Notes under the pieces: generated by a model
What the model was told of the DNA's origin: nothing
What the model saw: the letters and a program-made list of their open reading frames with translations, nothing else
Database searches by the model: none
Translations under genes and position numbers: made by a program
From: Physcia stellaris
Lineage: Eukaryota; Ascomycota; Lecanoromycetes; Caliciales; Physciaceae
Assembly: GCA_018902385.1 (NCBI GenBank)
Contig: JABSSW010000077.1
Span: 62,001-126,000, forward strand
Reading direction: 5' to 3'
DNA: 64,000 nucleotides
Shown: positions 57,808 through 64,000 of the stretch, one piece after another
How the letters are laid out: the number at the start of each line of letters is the position of its first letter
How positions within the stretch are numbered: the stretch's first letter is position 1

Positions 57808-58416
57808 ATGCGTTTCGTCACGAAGTCCGTGCTCGTGCTCTGCACTCTTGCCCTGAGTCTTGTTACCGCCGCTCAGCAAGCGCAGTCTGTCCCCCAGAAC
57901 AGCAGCGCAGACCATGCCAGGCTGCCTGTTGTATCTGGGACTTGTACCAGCAACTGCAACCACTCGGCCACGACCCTGATACCATCAAACACTCGCAGTA
58001 TCCCCGGGTTCAATGCTGCCAAAACAGACCTCCCCACATCCTGTAAGTCCGAGCAGCCTGGCCAGCAGCCCTACCAGCACCTAACATTCTCACCGGCAGC
58101 ACCAAGATCAAGCCGTTCCACCTCTGCCTCACCGACAGAAGGGATCGTCGCAAAAGGTTTCGGGAAAGCCAAAACGGTGACGAAATACCTGACCGCCACG
58201 GTCTACAGAGCGCCTACAGTGACGGTCACCAAGACTCCCAGCACGGTGTATAAGACGAAGACGAAGACTAAGACAGTCAGCGTCGTGAATGGAACCGCGG
58301 CTGCGACGGAGTACAGTGTGGCCACTAACGGTGGATGGTCGATTGGCGACGCGGGGTTGTGCTTCGGTGGACTTGCTGGGGTCCAAGTGGCGCTGGTGAT
58401 GATTGTGTTCATGTAG
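57808..58416 (+). CDS. Secreted, probably GPI-anchored serine/threonine-rich protein
   Basis: A single exon gives 202 residues. A signal peptide is MRFVTKSVLVLCTLALSLVT. The mature part is rich in Ser, Thr and Pro, with four cysteines and a repetitive threonine/lysine run (TVTVTKTPSTVYKTKTKTKT). The C-terminus (LCFGGLAGVQVALVMIVFM) is hydrophobic after a small-residue patch (NGGWSIGDAG), as in GPI substrates. This is the usual form of fungal cell-wall mannoproteins or adhesin-like proteins. No enzymatic domain is present. A TATATGACG-like element and a CT-rich leader precede the start. Confidence 0.7.
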   Translation: MRFVTKSVLVLCTLALSLVTAAQQAQSVPQNSSADHARLPVVSGTCTSNCNHSATTLIPSNTRSIPGFNAAKTDLPTSCKSEQPGQQPYQHLTFSPAAPRSSRSTSASPTEGIVAKGFGKAKTVTKYLTATVYRAPTVTVTKTPSTVYKTKTKTKTVSVVNGTAAATEYSVATNGGWSIGDAGLCFGGLAGVQVALVMIVFM

Positions 58417-59999
58417 GTGGGCGGGAGAGTGAGGATTGGAAATCCGGGTAGTGGCTGTGTATGAAAAGTTTATAGGGTACGGAGGATGCAATGCGATACT
58501 GGGCGAAGGCAGAGTTTCCTTTGGATAAACTCGTGTTACACCAGTTTGGTGTAACATCCGGGCTTTCCATCTTTTTGCTTTATTTTTCTTCCCTTACTTC
58601 CAGAGTCGTTATCGGTAAGCCACTCTATTTTGCCCTTCACTACCTCGCAGCTGGACGAATATTCAAGCATCTTTAATTCCTGAACCATGGAAATATGAAG
58701 CGGGAGAAGTCTAGGCTCAAGCAGAATCTTGATGACGCAGCGTAGAGAACTGTCATCTCTCTCACCCTTACAGAGACTGATCTCCAAAGGACGAAGTATC
58801 AGATCAACCAAAAGGATTGGAAAATCTTGGAAGGTTTCTTCTTCTATTGTAAGCAGTAGACAGACAGTAATTCATTATAGACACTTGGTTGAGTGATATT
58901 TTCCCGACCGGGAAAGATTCCATTCGAAATCAGATTTTCTCACCCTCCGTCTCACACACCCAAGAGAATTCGCTTAGTCCTTGCATGCACTGAAAGGTTG
59001 GACAGGATGACGACAGGCGGATAGAGCTATTATAATTTTTTGAACTTCTCAATGGCGATATGGGAAGATATTTTTCGAGTCATGCAGTTGAAGTGTGACA
59101 CTCGTGTCTGGATCAGCTAATCAATGAGACCTCGCGCCCGAATGCCCTGGCAAGGAAGAATTAAGAGGAGGACGAATCGTCCTAGGGACTAATCCCGCGA
59201 CTCCTATCATTCTCCGTATAGTGGGTTCGCTTAGTGTCGATTATTTTGTTCTAACCGTGAAAAGTAACTCGTATGCAACCTAAATATACCCTGCATGAAC
59301 AAGGATTAAATCCCTACCGAGCTAAAGAGTCTAATCACCCGCGGTGCTGAATCACTGTAGCTCACCCGAAAGCTTATCGAAATAGAGATCTCCGACTAAT
59401 TGCCATACGTTGCAGCATCTGGACTTTGTGGAGACGTTCGGCTGTGATGATGTATTTGATGCACACTTGCAGCTCGTACCGGTCGGAGAACTGCATCAAA
59501 GTGGCAAGATCATCTCAGACAGGCACAGGCACAATGCTGTTGGGGACGAATCATTAAGCTTCCATATTGATAAACATAGTTTGTGGCATGTTTTTGGTGA
59601 CAGTGAGTGCTGGTCATGGCAGACACTGGGAAGACGCTACAAGGATGTCACCAACCGAGCGCCGGTGATTAATTTACTTCGGCCCTGGCACTGGTCGGCC
59701 CGGACAGCTCCCGGAGAAAGTAACTTTCTACCTGATCACTTTCCATCAACTTTCGGAATTTGAAGTTGATGTTCCATGAGATCTGCTTTAAACTTAAACT
59801 CGGTAGGCTACACTATCAACGCGCGACGCATCTAGCATCTGGATACTAGAGCTTCCAATATCAAGGTGTAAGACTTATCACTCCGTACTGGAAGGACAGA
59901 TATGCTATCAGGAGTGGTAGCTTGGCGCTAAACGTGCAAAATCGTAGCTACAACCCATGGCCCTTGACTTTCAGGATGGTCGCTTCGCAGTCCAGTTGA
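58417..59999. other. Spacer with MITE copy B
   Basis: This is the 3' flanks of the surface protein (plus) and P450 (minus) genes, plus the inverted-repeat element at 59208-59357. Frames at 59410-59763 are not recognisable as a protein on either strand. Confidence 0.45.
59208..59357. mobile_element. Short non-autonomous DNA transposon (MITE), copy B
   Basis: This matches copy A at 6675-6801 over its interior (TTTGTTCTAACC; AAGGATTAAATC; CGAGCTAAAGAGTCTAATC). It carries about 22 extra bases (CTAAATATACCCTGCATGAA) in the middle. The right end finishes GCTGAATCACTG, equivalent to the ACTG terminus of copy A. The left end is strongly diverged. It is older or more decayed than copy A and has no coding capacity. 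Confidence 0.55.
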
Positions 60000-61685
60000 T
60001 CACATCCTGCGAGAAAGCTTGACGGCCACTGGTTTCGATGTTTCGAGCAGAGTCTCAATCCGCACCTGGTGATCGGGGTCTTTGACGTCGACTTGATACT
60101 TTTTGAGCAGCATCGCAAGATAGACCTTGGCAGCAAGGATTGGGAATTTGTATCCAACCTAATAGTTTCAGTCTTCTTGATCACTCGATCGCACCAAGGA
60201 ACAGAGAATCTTACACAGTTGCGCGGTCCGTACCCGAACGCCATGAAAGGCTGTTCTTTGTTATATCCACCAAGGAACCTCTCAGGAACGAATTCCCGGG
60301 CATCAGGCCCCCAAAACTTTGGCGAGGTATGTAAATGTCGATAATTAATGAATACAAGCATGCCAGGCTTTAAGATAGCAGGTTTGCCATTAGCCCAAAG
60401 TGTAGTCTCACGGTTCATCACCCGGATAGTAGCGTGGACGATCGGATACATTCTATTGATCTCCATGATGAAAGCATCAAGATACGGCATCTTTGAGTTG
60501 ATGGTCGTAAAGTCCGTGATGTCAACGGAATTTATCTCGGCCATTAGCTTCGTTAGGCATTCGGGATGCCTGGCCAGCTCAATAAATGCCCAACAGATAT
60601 TTGATCCAATGCTGTGATGCCCCCCTGGCGCTTGTCAGTCGTCGACACTCTACAGGCGATGGAGAACTAACCGAACAGGTTGAGCTTTGTAAACTCAGTC
60701 GCAAATCTGGATAGAGGGCCAGCCCTCGCGCCGCCAGTGTTGACAGAAAGACTTCGAATCGTCTTCAGAGGAGCATTTGGGTTCTTATGCTCGTATTTTT
60801 CAAGTATCTCCAAATTATCTTCAATGACCTCCTCAACTCTTCTTTTGACCTTAGCTTCGGACCTGGTCGGCTCGCCTGTGGTCAAGAGTTTCAGGAAGAG
60901 CTGGCAGGAATATTGGACCGACGGCCAAGGGCTTCCAGTCAAGCGGAGGAGGATGTCCCCAATATCTAGAGTGCGTCCGTCAACGTGATAATTGGGATTG
61001 CCGTAAAGGGTCTCGCCCCAGAGCGAAATAGCAAAGTTTTCAGCGGCATGTTTGATGTCTTCAACCTCTCTTGACGGAAACCCGCCGGTCAAGGCATCGA
61101 TGTGTGCTGTAGCGATTTCAAAAATCGTGTTGAACTTCTCCGCATTCGACTTCGAGCTGTTGAACTCACGGATCATTGCACTGCGCTGGCGAGTTGTGTC
61201 AGAACCGACGTAGTTGAACAGGTTGGGGCCAATCATTCTCCGAAGAGTCCACCATGGAGACAAATTTGTGATCATGGGGTCACCTTCCCTACCAGCTGTC
61301 AGTGCAAGAAAAAACGATCAGAGTCAACGTGTAGGATGGCCCACCTCGAAGCGACTTCTTCCGGATACGACAACACCTCTTTTACCAGCGCTGGATCGTG
61401 AACCGATACAAGGGTACTCTTGACGAGGTTTGCATAGGAGATGCCATCGGAGCCAATTGCGATGAGTTTCTCTAGAAGCTGTGGAGCTCCAAGACTGAAA
61501 TAGAGAGGCACCGCCCCCAGAACAGGAATGCCTTTGAGTTCAGGAATTCCAGGAATGATATGTTCAGAGGCTACCGTCTTGAACGTGAGAAATCCTAGAA
61601 GCATAATTAACCCCACTGCGGCGGTTGTGATAATCGAAGGTCCCATATCCGTCATCATCAAAGTATGAAGGCTGTCTGGATCCAT
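60000..61685 (-). CDS. Cytochrome P450 monooxygenase
   Basis: Four exons (61685-61345, 61288-60672, 60624-60215, 60158-60000) give 508 residues. An N-terminal membrane anchor (IITTAAVGLIMLLGFLTF) precedes the proline hinge (IIPGIPELKGIPVLGAVPLY). The heme motif FGYGPRNC ends at Cys456 and the ExxR pair is E374-R377 (MEINRMYP). The PERF-like element is FVPERFLGGYN. In the I-helix the usual [A/G]-G-x-[D/E]-T is G-G-H-H-S (320-324): the acid is replaced by His323, and Thr by Ser. This resembles P450s that use altered oxygen activation, but it may also be a lineage feature. Probably ER-bound, acting on a lipophilic substrate. ATG 61685 was chosen; ATG 61718 in frame would add 11 residues. Confidence 0.92.
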
Positions 61686-64000
61686 AGTAGATGTTTTGGC
61701 CCACGACCAAGGCATGGCAAGCCCAGCAGAAGTCGATCTAGTGATAATAGCTTTTACCCAGATGGTCGTCTGGAGATCGGATGTGGATTCTGAGTCAATT
61801 GAGACTTTGTCAGGTAGCTTTATACTTGGATAAGGGCCGGCGTAGGGGGACATGAAAAGATCGTAGCCTCGGAATGGGAAGCTTATAAGCTAGTAAGGCC
61901 CCAAACCATCACGGGCCGATTGAAGTCTAGACAAACAAAGTAAAATTACGTAGTGCGACGTATAGGAGGTGGTACAAGAGTGGTTGATCACCACGCCACA
62001 GACGCTTCCAGCGAGATACTCCGGATCCTAATTTCTGACTTGCAGTCATCGACCACGGAATCGCCGTTGCTCTGTATCCGCAAGTACGAACCCTAATTTC
62101 AAACCTGTCAGTGACTGATACGAAGTCCTTGATTCGTCTAATGCTCCTCAAAGGAGTAATGACGCTACTTCGATCCTAGCGAGCTACTTCGGAATACTTG
62201 CATCTTGTGGTAATTATTCGAGACCCTACATGTTTCTGCATGTTGTGCGAATAACTCCGTATCGGGTGAGTGGCCACACTATCTTGTATCCGAGCTCGAT
62301 CATTACATTACAACGAAGGGAGCAACGCCACGACTCATGCCAAGCCTCTCCATGTCGGGTATCGATTGAACAAGCTTTGGTCGCTCGATTGCTGTTTTGC
62401 ATTGACACCTCTCACATTCAGCGTCTTCCTCGCTGCAGAACTTTCAAGAGCTGGTTACATTGGTAGCGCTCGATGACGCATGGATTACTGAAGACTGGAA
62501 TATTAGCAATCTGACGAGGAACACTTGTTGGTCGTCCAGGCCCGACGTGGGTGCTAATGCAGGAAATTCGAATTGAAAGAGACTTGAAGCTTCTGGTTAC
62601 ATCGAAGGTTAATGCATCATCATTTTCAATCCCCATCTTTGGTCTCTTCTTTTGTTTTGTTCGCCCACTCCTTTTAGTCTTCTTCGTTGTTCTTCATCTT
62701 TTTGAAGACAGTTTATTCACCTCTGATGCAGATATTCTTCTTCTTCTCGCTCCATAACCCGGTCGCAGAGGCACGGGGAGTAGTCAGGCTCTGAAAGCTG
62801 CTTCGTTGGGCCATTTCGCTCATGTAGGAGGCCTACAGGCCGGCCAGGCCCAAAACACCAAGTTTTTGTACATAGCAATGAAGGAAATACGCACCCTTAT
62901 CGCGGGCTGTTGAAAATAACTGCACGCCACAACTCTACTAACTATGAAACTCGCTAAGACGTTGAGCTTCATTCGTCGTGGCGTGTAGGCCTCGACAGTC
63001 GCGTACACTCACGATCTCGATGATCGAGATGATTGATCTTACAAAGCCACAAACAGCTCAGCCTTTCACTGTTACAACCCCTGACTCATTCTCCCGCCAC
63101 TAATTCTGAGGGAGCGATTCCCAATCAAGCAGGAGTGTCGCGTTTTACACAAACTGATTGGAAGAGCTAAGCGAGGCTGCACACCACACGTAGACAGAAC
63201 TTTCATCTTCATCGATGATTCGAGTGATGCCAAGATACCAAGGAAAATACGGTGTCAAGAAATGCAGCACTTGACATCGAATTTTGCAAGAGACTTGATT
63301 ATGGGATCGAGATCGCGCGGAAGGATGCCCGCCAGGGTGTGCTTCGATAGTCTTCAAATTCCCGTGATTCGATGGTCATTGGAATACAACTCTTGTATCA
63401 ATTGCTTAACCCTTAAGTGCGTGTTTGTGCAGAGATCTCGATTGCGCTGGGACAGTACCAATCAGAAAGGCCAATTGTGTTGGGATAGAAATGTCCAGGA
63501 GTGCTTCATGTCACCGCTCACTACCACAAGCGGCCTAAACAGATTCTACCTTAGAAATCATATAAGAGATCGCTCAGGAGATCAGCATGTCTTTCTATCA
63601 TTCGTCAGAGACATGGACAAGATATGAGTAACTGTGACTGCTTACTCTTTGTCAGACCTGAAGGTCAAAACCTTTCATACCGCGAGATTGCACTCGTAGA
63701 TAGCACAGAATCTCGGTCCTTGAAAATAGACGAATTGTACGCAGCGGTATGACCTTGAGTATCGTTCCTTCAAGGAAGTCGTTCCATCAGATGATGAGCC
63801 AAATGAAGAGTTAAAATTAAGTCCATGTTTAACCTTGTGGCCCTCTAGCCACCAGTCATCTAATCTTCGCCGACCATTTGAAATCGTCGCTGTATCCCAT
63901 TTTATCCCATCCATCATTTGGAAAAATTGCTTTAAGAGACAATAAGTGGGATATGTCTGATAGGGCAGTTGTCGAGAGCGCATTTCCAACCCTGTCAGCG
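61686..64000. other. Right-end spacer, about 2.3 kb, no gene seen
   Basis: This holds the P450 promoter, then DNA with open frames below about 125 codons that show no domain (for example 63262-63627 +). No inverted repeat or RNA gene was recognised. Confidence 0.5.

Noticed and set aside
47739-61685. A complete biosynthetic gene cluster
   Set aside because: No synthase backbone, transporter or pathway transcription factor is present in the window, so the claim was kept only as a weak possibility.

Overview
This window is nuclear DNA from a filamentous ascomycete (Pezizomycotina; a leotiomycete-like fungus would fit, but the class cannot be fixed from sequence alone). The reasons are short 44-120 bp introns with GT..AG ends and CTAAC/CTGAC-like branch points, fungal protein families (fimbrin, Grh1/GRASP, yapsin-like protease, LaeA-like methyltransferase, MARVEL and PLAC8 proteins), CT-rich promoter tracts and long gene-poor spacers. 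I rebuilt exon structures by joining reading frames at splice sites that preserve the frame. The exon joints are inference; the frames are seen directly.

Layout. 1-1.3 kb: 3' end of fimbrin. 4.4-6.5 kb: a multi-pass glycosylated membrane protein. 9.0-9.5 kb: a small disordered protein. 10.3-14.3 kb: a conserved housekeeping block with the GRASP Golgi/secretion protein, the Sub1/PC4 coactivator and a PLAC8 cysteine-rich protein. 15.5-18.7 kb: two secreted proteins. 21.5-30.3 kb: a second conserved block with a DDHD phospholipase divergent from a hotdog thioesterase, and a RING-like/ankyrin protein divergent from a PXA-PX-nexin-C sorting nexin. 31.4-33.2 kb: a GPI-type aspartic protease. 34.1-35.9 kb: two decayed host genes next to a 0.94 kb foldback DNA transposon (36.0-36.96 kb). 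37.7-38.7 kb: a MARVEL protein. 40.4-41.9 kb: a secreted alpha/beta hydrolase with one apparent frameshift.

42-64 kb is accessory in character. It is gene-poor, with a 157-bp tandem duplication, a spliced 107-aa membrane protein, an AsnB-type asparagine synthetase, an F-box protein, a 13-exon LaeA-like methyltransferase, a GPI-type surface protein and a cytochrome P450. AsnB, methyltransferase and P450 are the sort of enzymes found in secondary-metabolite loci, but no backbone synthase is present, so a cluster is not demonstrated.

Two copies of one short inverted-repeat element, at 6.7 kb and 59.3 kb, bracket the window and appear to be previously mobile DNA. I saw no rRNA, convincing tRNA, CRISPR, or intact autonomous transposon. 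The most unusual findings are the foldback element, the dispersed MITE pair, the decayed gene pair and the micro-exon-rich methyltransferase. None of them shows a clearly new biological system.
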